A DNA stretch of 9,173 nucleotides, taken from contig DAOUGC010000007.1 of NCBI GenBank assembly GCA_034429695.1, positions 1 through 9,173 on the forward strand, in the 5' to 3' direction. This document shows positions 1-5,975 of this stretch, piece after piece. Numbering within the stretch: position 1 is the first letter of the stretch; each line of letters begins with the position of its first letter. A program made the position numbers and the translations under genes. This DNA comes from DAOUGC01 sp034429695 (GTDB lineage: Bacteria; Chloroflexota; Anaerolineae; Anaerolineales; Anaerolineaceae). The notes beneath the pieces are model-generated. The model saw only the letters and a program-made list of their open reading frames with translations, had not been told where the DNA came from and did not search any database.

Positions 1-444
1 CCACCCCCGCCCACCCGCGATGCTCCACCCGAAGTGAATCAGGTACAGATCTTTCTGATCGCACTGGAAGACAACGGCGCTTCCGGCGAAATGATCGGTT
101 GTGGCGACAGCCTGATCGCTGTGGATGTCTCCATCCAGCCGACCACGCACCCGCTGCGCAGTGCGCTGGAAGCCCTGTTGCAGGCTGGCGGGCCCACCTA
201 CGGCGAATCGGGACTGTACAATGCCCTGCACGCTTCCAATCTGACTCTTGACAGTATCGAAGTGGTGAACGGTGAAGCCAGTGTGCATCTGAGCGGCGAG
301 TTCAGCCTGGGTGGGGTGTGTGACAACCCGCGCATACAGGCGCAACTGGAGCAAACCGCGCTGCAATTTGATGAAGTGGATACGGTAACTTTCTTTATAA
401 ACGATGTAACTTTAAATGAAGTCCTGTCAGGGCGTGGGGAATGA
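1..444 (+). CDS. GerMN-domain protein, 3' part (5' end outside window)
   Basis: The reading frame is open from base 1 and ends with TGA at 442-444, so the gene starts upstream. A GTG at 34 lies inside the frame but has no Shine-Dalgarno and is probably not the start. The first visible residues are proline-rich (PPPPTRDAPPE), like the flexible linker that follows the lipobox in many surface lipoproteins. The next ~135 residues resemble a GerMN domain: a strand with IFLIALED, a helix with LRSALEALLQAG, a GLYNAL loop, a VHLSGEF strand, and a closing strand VDTVTFFIND. GerMN domains occur in the spore-germination protein GerM, in LpqB and in many envelope lipoproteins of non-sporulating bacteria, and have no known catalytic activity. 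I infer an exported, membrane-anchored protein, but the signal peptide is not visible. It is the first visible gene of a + strand run and is 28 nt from the next gene. Confidence 0.7.
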   Translation, partial: PPPPTRDAPPEVNQVQIFLIALEDNGASGEMIGCGDSLIAVDVSIQPTTHPLRSALEALLQAGGPTYGESGLYNALHASNLTLDSIEVVNGEASVHLSGEFSLGGVCDNPRIQAQLEQTALQFDEVDTVTFFINDVTLNEVLSGRGE

Positions 445-459
445 CCGCCCGCCCTGACA
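425..459 (+). repeat. Perfect 10-bp inverted repeat across stop codon and leader of next gene
   Basis: TGTCAGGGCG (425-434) pairs perfectly with CGCCCTGACA (450-459), leaving a 15-nt loop that contains the upstream stop codon at 442-444. It ends 2 nt before the ribosome-binding site at 462-466. No T-run follows, so it is not a standard terminator. It may stabilise a processed transcript or modulate translation of the next gene; this is inference. Confidence 0.5.
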
Positions 460-472
460 ACGGAGGTTTGTC

Positions 473-871
473 ATGCCATCATTGATTGACCCTGAAACCC
501 TGCACGTTGATGAGTTGCCCGGCGTCTGGTCGCCGGTGCAGTGGGTGCAAACCCGCGAGGAACATGCCGCCGAGGTGGAGAATCAGGCCACTGCCAGCCT
601 GCTCACCACGGTGGACATCCCCGAAGCCATTCTGCGCCTGCTGCTTGCAGAGACCGAGATTTACCATTGCCCCGAGCCGCCCAAGGGTTACAACCCCGAA
701 GTGCAGGGCGAGTGGGACGAGAGTTTGATCACGTTTGCCTACAACCGCACCATCCGCCTGGAGAGCGTGGAGCGCCAGCCTGACCGCCTGGTCGCCATCT
801 ATCGCGTGGCCGACCTGGGCTTGTGGCAGTTCACCATTCAACCTGAAAAAGTCGTCATCGAACGCATTTAA
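473..871 (+). CDS. Hypothetical protein, 132 aa, acidic and soluble
   Basis: ATG at 473 is preceded by GGAGGT (462-467) at good spacing, and the frame ends with TAA at 869-871. I do not recognise the family. The protein has no signal peptide or membrane segment. The first half is acidic and probably helical (TREEHAAEVENQATASLLTTVD, residues ~25-47, then PEAILRLLLAETEIYH). The second half alternates charged and hydrophobic residues (ITFAYNRTIRLESV, LVAIYRVADLGLWQFTI, EKVVIERI) and suggests a small beta-sheet. It contains one cysteine in YHCPEPPKGY. It sits 28 nt after the GerMN gene and 18 nt before the LarA-like gene, so it is very likely co-transcribed with both. Function is unknown, and a partner role to the LarA-like enzyme is only a guess from position. 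The strong ribosome-binding site and tight spacing make a real gene likely. Confidence 0.75.
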   Translation: MPSLIDPETLHVDELPGVWSPVQWVQTREEHAAEVENQATASLLTTVDIPEAILRLLLAETEIYHCPEPPKGYNPEVQGEWDESLITFAYNRTIRLESVERQPDRLVAIYRVADLGLWQFTIQPEKVVIERI

Positions 872-879
872 TCATTTAT

Positions 880-884
880 GGAGG
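880..884 (+). promoter_or_regulatory. Ribosome-binding site that sets the larA-like start
   Basis: GGAGG at 880-884 lies 5 nt before ATG 890. An in-frame ATG at 878 overlaps this site and has no Shine-Dalgarno of its own, so 890 is chosen as the start. Confidence 0.7.
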
Positions 885-889
885 AGCGC

Positions 890-2194
890 ATGGCAAGCAC
901 TGTCAACATCCCGTGGGGAAAAGAAGTCCACTCGATCAACCTGCCCGAAAACTGGACGTTGGGCGGTGTACTGGAGCCATCGGCATTGCCCGCCGTACCC
1001 GATGCCTGTGCTGAAACACAACGCAGCCTGGCACAACCGGTGGGCAGTCCAAAATTGCACGAACTGGCGCGCGCCGGCATGAAGGTCGCCATTGTGATTG
1101 ACGACGGCAGCCGCCCCACGCCGGTGGCATCGATCCTGCCGGCTGTGCTGGACGAACTGACCCGCGCCGGCGTGCATGTTAATGACATATGCATCGTGCC
1201 CGCCCTGGGGGTGCACCGCGCCATGCCGCTTGAAGAAATGCAACAGCGTGCGGGTACCCAGGCAATTGAGTTTGTCGTGCATGATACCGACGACCCGGCT
1301 GTACTGGCGGATCTGGGAAGCACGTCGCGCGGTACGCCGGTGCTGATCAACAAACGCGTGGCTGAGGCCGACCTGGTGGTCTCCATCGGCTGCATTGAGC
1401 CGCACATCATCGCCAGTTTTGGCGGTGGGTTGAAGAACCTGGTTCCCGGCGTGGCAGGCCGCGCCACCATTGCGCACAACCACGCGCTCAACTGCCAGCC
1501 GGATACCTTTAACATGGTGGGGCAGCCCATTGAGCGCAACCCCATGCGCCAGGACCTGGAAGAGGCGGCGCTCAAGATCAATAAACCGATCTTCATCATC
1601 AACGCCGTGCTCAACAGCTCGCTGCAGGTGGTGCGGGTGGTATGCGGCGACGGCATTGCTGCCCACCGCGCCGGTGTACAGGTGTCGGCCTCCATTTACG
1701 GCGTGCCGGTCAAACGCGCGGCGGATGTGGTGATTGCCGGTTCGCACCCCATGGATCAGGACCTGCGCCAGGGGGTGAAGGCGCTGGCAAACAACATCCG
1801 CGCAGTCAAACGCGGCGGCGTGATGCTGACCCTGATCCGCGCCGATGAGGGCGTGGGCGTGTTTGGGCTGGCAAACAAAAAGCTGCCGGTTGGCCGGGCG
1901 GCTTTAAAGGTGCTTGCCCCTGTGCTGCTGCCGCTGGTTCCAAAGCTCAAGCTGAAGGGCATGGGTGAAGAGGACCGCTTCTTCCTGTACTTTGCGCTGC
2001 AAGCCATGCTGCACGCCGACCTGTTCATGTACGGGCCCACCATCCCGGTTGAGATCCACGAGCGCCTGCCGTTTGTGCGTTTTGTGGAGAAACCCGGGGA
2101 CGCGCTGGAATATGCCCGGCGCAAGTTCAATGACCGCCCGCTGGAGGTGCTGGCTCTGCCGCACGGCGGCAGCACCTATCCCATCCTGGGATGA
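890..2194 (+). CDS. LarA-family nickel-pincer (NPN) dependent racemase/epimerase homologue
   Basis: The 434-residue product (start ATG 890) matches the LarA lactate racemase superfamily (DUF2088 domain plus C-terminal domain), whose usual length is about 420-440. Visible motifs are IDDGSRPTP (D72, R75), ALGVHRAM (H109), SIGCIEPHI (H172), GGGLKNLVPG (K182, the position of the lysine that holds the cofactor), GRATIAHNHAL (H198) and DQDLRQGVKAL (Q294, K297). These line up closely in spacing with the catalytic set recalled for Lactobacillus LarA (D72, R75, H108, H174, K184, H200, Q295, K298). The protein is therefore probably an active enzyme using the nickel-pincer nucleotide to racemise or epimerise a 2-hydroxyacid. 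The family also covers malate, phenyllactate and sugar-acid substrates, so lactate is not certain and I assign no symbol. The maturation genes larB, larC and larE are not in the window. No signal peptide; cytoplasmic. The stop lies 4 nt before the next predicted start, which suggests an operon. Confidence 0.85.
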   Translation: MASTVNIPWGKEVHSINLPENWTLGGVLEPSALPAVPDACAETQRSLAQPVGSPKLHELARAGMKVAIVIDDGSRPTPVASILPAVLDELTRAGVHVNDICIVPALGVHRAMPLEEMQQRAGTQAIEFVVHDTDDPAVLADLGSTSRGTPVLINKRVAEADLVVSIGCIEPHIIASFGGGLKNLVPGVAGRATIAHNHALNCQPDTFNMVGQPIERNPMRQDLEEAALKINKPIFIINAVLNSSLQVVRVVCGDGIAAHRAGVQVSASIYGVPVKRAADVVIAGSHPMDQDLRQGVKALANNIRAVKRGGVMLTLIRADEGVGVFGLANKKLPVGRAALKVLAPVLLPLVPKLKLKGMGEEDRFFLYFALQAMLHADLFMYGPTIPVEIHERLPFVRFVEKPGDALEYARRKFNDRPLEVLALPHGGSTYPILG

Positions 2195-2198
2195 TTCC

Positions 2199-2954
2199 TT
2201 GCTGACCGATCCGGGCATTGCACGCATCGCATATTCCCTGCTGCTCGGCGCGGGCGCCAGCCTGGCAGTATGGCAGGCAGCCCGTTCGTCTGACCCGTTG
2301 CTGGCGCGCGGACATTGGGCAAATGCGGCGTTGGGGATACTGCTGGCGGCTTTGATCGGCGCGCGCCTGGGTTACACCTGGTTGAACTGGGAGTACTACC
2401 GCCTGCACCCGCTGGATATGTTGAACCTGCGTCAGGGTGGGCTGTGGGCGCCAGGAGCCGTGCTGCTGGCATGCCTGACCCTGCCGCTGCTGGCGCGGCT
2501 GATCGACCACCCCATGGACAAAACCGCCGACCGCTTGTCGGCCATGCTGATGCCGCTTGCCGTGGCAGGCTGGCTGGGCTGCTGGGTGAGCGGCTGCGCG
2601 GTGGACGTTTTCTCGACAGCCGCCCACTTTCCGGCGGCGCTGGCTGCCGCGTTGATCCATCTGATCGGGTCAGCCGGGTTACGCTGGTTTGACCGCCCAT
2701 CCGCGGGGCGGCGCTTGAGCCGGGGGGTTCCTGGCGCGGCTGCCGCGCTGGAACTTGCCCTGTTCTCACTGGTGATGCTGGGCTTTTCATTTATACGCAC
2801 CGACCCGGCTCCGTTGTGGGCTGGTTGGCGCCCGGATGCCTGGGCGTGGTTGTTTTTCTGCCTGTTTGCGGTTGCCCTGTGGTTTCAGCGGTTTGTTTCT
2901 GCGGGGGTTAAACCCGCCGCCGCTGACCGCGGTGAACAAAAGAGGTTACAATAA
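2199..2954 (+). CDS. Divergent Lgt-like multi-span membrane protein
   Basis: The start is probably TTG 2199, 4 nt after the larA-like stop, with only a weak GGGA at 2188-2191. No ATG or GTG in this frame fits, because upstream ones would read out-of-frame larA sequence. The ~251-residue product has about seven hydrophobic segments (approximately 7-28, 38-62, 83-102, 113-135, 141-161, 178-199, 214-233). GARLGYTWLNWEYYRLHPL (54-72) followed by RQGGLW (78-83) resembles the region of prolipoprotein diacylglyceryl transferase around its second and third membrane segments. GWLGCWVSGC (124-133) sits where the Lgt GRIGNF signature would fall, and FIRTDP (198-203) may match the conserved C-terminal arginine. 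The expected histidine (SFHGG motif) is replaced by APG, and the signature arginine by Cys128. The overall fold looks Lgt-like, but normal lipoprotein lipidation is doubtful. The relation is pattern-based and moderately sure. Confidence 0.6.
   Translation: MLTDPGIARIAYSLLLGAGASLAVWQAARSSDPLLARGHWANAALGILLAALIGARLGYTWLNWEYYRLHPLDMLNLRQGGLWAPGAVLLACLTLPLLARLIDHPMDKTADRLSAMLMPLAVAGWLGCWVSGCAVDVFSTAAHFPAALAAALIHLIGSAGLRWFDRPSAGRRLSRGVPGAAAALELALFSLVMLGFSFIRTDPAPLWAGWRPDAWAWLFFCLFAVALWFQRFVSAGVKPAAADRGEQKRLQ
2923..2952 (+). promoter_or_regulatory. Candidate sigma70-type promoter for the amidase-nadE pair
   Basis: CTGACC (2923-2928) and TACAAT (2947-2952) match TTGACA and TATAAT at 4/6 and 5/6, with an 18-nt spacer. 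The -10 ends 45 nt before ATG 2998 and overlaps the end of the Lgt-like gene. It would allow the NAD synthesis genes to be expressed apart from the upstream genes. Prediction by eye only. Confidence 0.3.
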
Positions 2955-2997
2955 GCCAGCGCCGCAGACCGGCAAATTTTCCGACAGGGGTTTATCT

Positions 2998-3870
2998 ATG
3001 AAAGCCAAACTGGCGCTTGCCCAGATCAACACAAAGCTCGGAGTGGTACAGGCAAATCTCGAGAAGCACCTGACGATCATCGATCAGGCTGAGGCTGCGG
3101 GAGCCGATCTGCTGATCTTTCCGGAATTATCCTTAACCGGCTATGTTCTGCAGGACCTGGCGCCCACCGTGGCGCACCGGCCCAGCGCCGATGACCCTGT
3201 CTTCCGCCCGCTGCTGGATGCCAGTCACCGTCTGGACCTGATCGTCAGCTTTGTGGAAGAGGACGTGCGCAACCGCTTTTACATCTCCGCCGCCTATCTG
3301 TCACAGGGCAGCGTGCTGCACGTGCACCGCAAGGTGTACCTGCCCACCTACGGGTTGTTCGATGAAAGCCGCTTCTTTGCCAGAGGCGATTCGGTGATGG
3401 CGTTCGATACGCGCTTTGGGCGGGCGGGCATCCTGATCTGCGAGGACTTCTGGCATGCCTCGCCGCCCTACCTGCTGTGGCTGGACGGCGCCGACCTGTT
3501 CTTCTTTGTGTCAGCATCTCCCGGACGCGGGTTGAGCCAGGATGACCAGATCAGCACTGCCCACTGGGTGGATCACATTAACCAGGCGTATGCCAGTCTG
3601 TTCACTTCTTTTGTGGCGCACACCAACCGGGTTGGTTATGAAGACGGGTTGAACTTCTGGGGCGGGGCCGCCGTTTACGACCCCAACGGCGCGGTGCTGG
3701 CGCGCGGACCCTATCACGACGAGGCTCTCACTCTGGCGGAGATCGACCTCAACCAGTTGCACCGCACCCGCGCGCGCCTGCCGCTGCTGCGCGATGAACG
3801 CACCTCGCTGACCCTGCGCGAGATGCAGCGCATCCTTACGGAACGCAATTGCTCCGGGGATGAGGTATAG
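2998..3870 (+). CDS. Nitrilase-superfamily amidase, probable glutaminase subunit of NAD+ synthetase
   Basis: ATG 2998 is preceded by AGGGG (2986-2990). The frame is open further upstream, but that part overlaps the Lgt-like gene and lacks the fold. The 290-residue product is one carbon-nitrogen hydrolase domain. It has the Glu-Lys-Cys triad: E43 in FPELSLTGY, K112 in HRKVYLPTYGLFDE and C148 in ILICEDFWH. CEDxW around the nucleophile and the GLFDESRFF stretch are characteristic of the N-terminal glutaminase domain of glutamine-dependent NAD+ synthetase, rather than of ordinary nitrilases or beta-ureidopropionases. The adjacent downstream gene is nadE, which encodes only the synthetase domain. 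I infer that this protein hydrolyses glutamine and passes ammonia to NadE, as a separate subunit of what is one fused chain in many bacteria. Alternatives are a stand-alone omega-amidase-like enzyme. Cytoplasmic, no signal peptide. Confidence 0.8.
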   Translation: MKAKLALAQINTKLGVVQANLEKHLTIIDQAEAAGADLLIFPELSLTGYVLQDLAPTVAHRPSADDPVFRPLLDASHRLDLIVSFVEEDVRNRFYISAAYLSQGSVLHVHRKVYLPTYGLFDESRFFARGDSVMAFDTRFGRAGILICEDFWHASPPYLLWLDGADLFFFVSASPGRGLSQDDQISTAHWVDHINQAYASLFTSFVAHTNRVGYEDGLNFWGGAAVYDPNGAVLARGPYHDEALTLAEIDLNQLHRTRARLPLLRDERTSLTLREMQRILTERNCSGDEV

Positions 3871-3911
3871 TCCATCATGCATAAATATCACCATCTGAAT
3901 GGGGTGCAAGC

Positions 3912-4736
3912 ATGGAAGTTGACCTGAGCATCAATACCGACCTGGCGCGCAAGATCCTCACCGGGTTTATCAAGACCGAGATTCACCGCGCAGGTTTTTC
4001 CAAAGCCGTGATTAACCTGTCGGGCGGGCTGGATTCCGCTCTGGCTTGCTATCTGGCAGCCGCTGCGCTGGGAGCGGAGAATCTGCTTGCCATTCGCCTG
4101 CCGTACCGCTCCTCGTCACCGGAATCGCTTGAACACGCCGGCCTGGTGATTGATGCGCTGGGGGTGCAATCTTTAACCCTGGACATCACCCCCATGGTTG
4201 AGCCGCTCTTCGAGCACTTCCCGGACATGGATAACATGCGCAAGGGTAACATCATGGCGCGGCAGCGCATGATCGTCGCCTTTGACCAGTCGGCGGCGTT
4301 CAATGGGCTGGTGGTTGGCACCGGCAACAAGACCGAGATCCTGCTGGGGTACACCACGCTGTATGGCGATTCAGCCAATGCGCTCAACCCGATTGGTGAT
4401 CTGTACAAGACCCAGGTGAGGCAGTTATCGCGCGCGCTGGGTGTGCCGCAGGTGATCATTGACAAGGCGCCATCCGCCGACCTGTGGCTGGGTCAGACCG
4501 ACGAGGGTGAGCTGGGTTACACCTACGCCATGGTGGATCAGTTGTTGTATTTGCTGGTGGACGAGCGCTACACCCCGGCTGAGTGTGTTGAGGCAGGGTT
4601 TGAGGAAAGCTTTGTGCGCAGCGTGGTTGACCGCGTGCGCCGCAATCAGTTCAAGCGCATCCTGCCGCCCATCGCCAAGGTGTCGCACCGCACCATCGGA
4701 TATGATTTTCTCTATCTGCGCGATTGGGGCACGTAA
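3912..4736 (+). CDS. nadE: NAD+ synthetase (synthetase domain only)
   Basis: The 274-residue product has the normal length of a stand-alone NadE. It makes NAD+ from nicotinic acid adenine dinucleotide, ATP and ammonia, through an adenylated intermediate, as the last step of NAD biosynthesis. Motifs visible in order are the PP-loop SGGLDSA (37-43), GNIMARQRM (112-120), VVGTGNKTEILLGY (134-147), YGDSANALNPIGDLYKTQ (151-168), APSADLWLGQTDEGELG (186-202), and the C-terminal PPIAKVSHRTIGYDFLY. It has no fused glutaminase domain; the gene 41 nt upstream seems to supply that activity. ATG 3912 has GGGGTG (3901-3906) as a weak Shine-Dalgarno. It is distinguished from the related PP-ATPase LarE by the GTGNKTE and KxPSADLW motifs. 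It is the last gene of the + strand block, closed by the terminator at 4789-4823. Confidence 0.95.
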   Translation: MEVDLSINTDLARKILTGFIKTEIHRAGFSKAVINLSGGLDSALACYLAAAALGAENLLAIRLPYRSSSPESLEHAGLVIDALGVQSLTLDITPMVEPLFEHFPDMDNMRKGNIMARQRMIVAFDQSAAFNGLVVGTGNKTEILLGYTTLYGDSANALNPIGDLYKTQVRQLSRALGVPQVIIDKAPSADLWLGQTDEGELGYTYAMVDQLLYLLVDERYTPAECVEAGFEESFVRSVVDRVRRNQFKRILPPIAKVSHRTIGYDFLYLRDWGT

Positions 4737-4788
4737 TTCCCCATCCACCAACACGGCGGGTTGGATTTTCTACAGGAAATGGCAGCAT

Positions 4789-4823
4789 ACGGTGGGTCCG
4801 CTTTTGGACCCACCGTTTTTTTT
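4789..4823 (+). terminator. Intrinsic terminator after nadE
   Basis: ACGGTGGGTCC (4789-4799) pairs perfectly over 11 bp with GGACCCACCGT (4806-4816) around a 6-nt loop (GCTTTT), followed by eight T residues (4816-4823). It lies 53 nt after the nadE stop and reads in the + direction only. Confidence 0.93.
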
Positions 4824-4921
4824 GATGATGGATAAATCGGCGCGTCGGGAAAGCACCGACATCTGTTCCAACTAAATGGAGAAAACTGGATAGAATCCAG
4901 GTATGGAAACAAAAGTGGTAG

Positions 4922-4948
4922 GGTGGGCTGATGCTTTCTCAGCCCACC
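4922..4948. repeat. Hairpin: 10-bp perfect inverted repeat
   Basis: GGTGGGCTGA (4922-4931) pairs with TCAGCCCACC (4939-4948) around a 7-nt loop. No T-run follows on either strand. The GGTGGGC core recurs in the repeat at 5125-5186, and resembles the GTAGGGTGGGC/GCCCACC palindromes scattered between genes in many bacterial genomes. Confidence 0.6.
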
Positions 4949-4984
4949 ATTTGATAATTGCACCGCAAAAAACACCCCCTCCGC

Positions 4985-5039
4985 TCCCGAACGCCGTTCA
5001 ATATCCATCGCGGTCAAACGTCAACCCCGACGTTCGGGA
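4985..5039. repeat. Nested inverted repeats around a CCCGAACG arm
   Basis: TCCCGAACG (4985-4993) pairs with CGTTCGGGA (5031-5039) over 9 bp. Inside the right half, AACGTC (5017-5022) pairs with GACGTT (5029-5034). The two pairings share bases 5031-5034, so they are mutually exclusive folds. Confidence 0.45.
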
Positions 5040-5043
5040 CCAC

Positions 5044-5075
5044 CTCCCCCATCGAAAAGTACGTCGATGGGGGAG
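5044..5075. repeat. Hairpin: 12-bp perfect inverted repeat
   Basis: CTCCCCCATCGA (5044-5055) pairs perfectly with TCGATGGGGGAG (5064-5075) around an 8-nt loop. This is the longest perfect stem in the gap. It has no T-run on either side, so it is not a classic terminator in either direction. Confidence 0.6.
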
Positions 5076-5124
5076 TAGAAAGATCTGATCGCCTTCGTCC
5101 ATTTGTTGATGGATGCTATTAGGA

Positions 5125-5186
5125 AGCCCACCGAATGTGTGCGGTAAATATCATTATCCACATTGATTGGTGAAAAGCGGTGGGCT
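5125..5186. repeat. Long inverted repeat with inner stem
   Basis: AGCCCACCG (5125-5133) pairs with CGGTGGGCT (5178-5186). Directly inside, AATGTG (5134-5139) pairs with CACATT (5159-5164), giving a two-part stem with a bulge on one arm. The outer arm shares the GGTGGGCT core with the hairpin at 4922-4948. It lies about 50 nt beyond the LOG gene stop and could act at the 3' end of the - strand operon. Confidence 0.45.
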
Positions 5187-5234
5187 GGAAGAACACCGCG
5201 CCATCTCCGCTGGCGATCCACCCCAGCAGACACC

Positions 5235-5885
5235 CTACTCCTGCGGCACGTCCGGCTGAACCTCACCACCGGCGGTGCGCGCCTGCATTTCCGCCTCGCG
5301 CAGGCGCAACGCCCACACCGCCTTGTCCAGCGTGGGCGGCTGATACTGCTCAAAACGCTGCAGCAGCCGTTCAGGGTCTTCCTCCACAATCGCAATCGCC
5401 CGGTGCTCCGTCTGGATGAACCCCTCACCCACGGCATGATCCAGCAACTGCGTCAGCAGCGTGTAATACCCCTCCACATTCAACAACCCGCACGGCTTTT
5501 TGTGCAGCCCGAGCTGTCCCCAGGTGAGCACCTCGAGGATCTCCTCCAGCGTGCCAAACCCGCCCGGCAGGGCTATGAACGCATCCGAAAGTTCCACCAT
5601 CAGCGCCTTGCGTTCGTGCATACTGCCCACCACGCGCATGTCGTCCAGATCAGGGTTGCCAACCCCCTTGTCTGCCAGGTCTTTCGGGATCACCCCGATC
5701 ACCTCACCGCCAGCGGCCCGCACAGCGCGCGCCGCCGCTCCCATCAACCCCAACCCGCCCCCACCGTACACCATGCCCAGCCCACGGCTGCCCATGGAAC
5801 GCGCCAAAGCTTCAACCGCTTTTACATAAGCCGGCCTTGCGCCTGAACTGGAACCACAAAAGACACAGATACGCTTCATTTTCAT
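5235..5885 (-). CDS. LOG-family protein (nucleoside 5'-monophosphate phosphoribohydrolase, TIGR00730 type)
   Basis: The 216-residue product belongs to the LOG/YvdD family of Rossmann-fold proteins. It opens with KRICVFCGSSSG (4-15), then has VYGGGGLGLMG (39-49), GVIPKDL (64-70), SMHERKALM (88-96, whose Arg and Lys are conserved) and the signature PGGFGTLEE (107-115) with the catalytic glutamate. Members split the N-glycosidic bond of AMP or of cytokinin riboside monophosphates to release the base and ribose 5-phosphate. In bacteria without plant contact the natural role is unclear and may be purine recycling. The start ATG at 5885-5883 has GGAG (5893-5896) 7 nt upstream; a second ATG two codons inside is less well placed. 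The C-terminal ~25 residues beyond the core are polar and variable. It is the last gene of the - strand run, 90 nt after the GNAT gene. Confidence 0.9.
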   Translation of the reverse strand: MKMKRICVFCGSSSGARPAYVKAVEALARSMGSRGLGMVYGGGGLGLMGAAARAVRAAGGEVIGVIPKDLADKGVGNPDLDDMRVVGSMHERKALMVELSDAFIALPGGFGTLEEILEVLTWGQLGLHKKPCGLLNVEGYYTLLTQLLDHAVGEGFIQTEHRAIAIVEEDPERLLQRFEQYQPPTLDKAVWALRLREAEMQARTAGGEVQPDVPQE

Positions 5886-5975
5886 CTCAATACTCCATCT
5901 TCAGGGTGAAGGACCCTCCAGGATCGTACAGGTTTCACCAGGCTATTCACAATCCACGCCCGGCCCTCCCAAGGC

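Larger units (their letters stand above)
4824..5234. other. Gene-free, hairpin-rich region between convergent units
   Basis: This stretch separates the nadE terminator from the 3' end of the LOG-family gene. Open frames in it have no ribosome-binding site and no recognisable protein character. It contains several perfect inverted repeats, listed separately, and is more AT-rich in parts (around 5101-5170) than the flanking genes. I find no tRNA or recognisable riboswitch. It could be a relic of a mobile or repeated element, or a non-coding RNA locus, but neither is shown. Confidence 0.5.

Noticed and set aside
878..889. Upstream ATG 878 as the larA-like start
   Set aside because: It has no ribosome-binding site and overlaps the GGAGG that serves ATG 890; it would add only four residues.
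868..1747. Two long - strand open frames (275 and 291 codons) opposite the larA-like gene
   Set aside because: They lie antisense to a gene with clear motifs, have no ribosome-binding site or family character, and are expected in GC-rich DNA.
3912..4736. Possibility that this gene is LarE (nickel cofactor sulfur transferase) rather than NadE
   Set aside because: LarE shares the PP-loop fold, but GTGNKTE, YGDSANALNPIGDLYKTQ and KAPSADLWLGQTDE are NadE signatures, and the cysteine set of LarE is absent.
4903..5088. 61-codon + strand open frame in the gene-free region
   Set aside because: It lacks a Shine-Dalgarno and its codons simply read through the hairpins at 4922-4948 and 5044-5075.
4824..5234. 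CRISPR array or tRNA in the hairpin-rich gap
   Set aside because: The repeats differ from each other, are inverted rather than regularly spaced direct repeats, and no cloverleaf with a tRNA anticodon arm and CCA-type acceptor can be drawn.
5021..5437. 138-codon - strand open frame running past the LOG gene end
   Set aside because: Its first half overlaps the LOG gene in another frame, and its tail reads through the hairpin region with no recognisable similarity.
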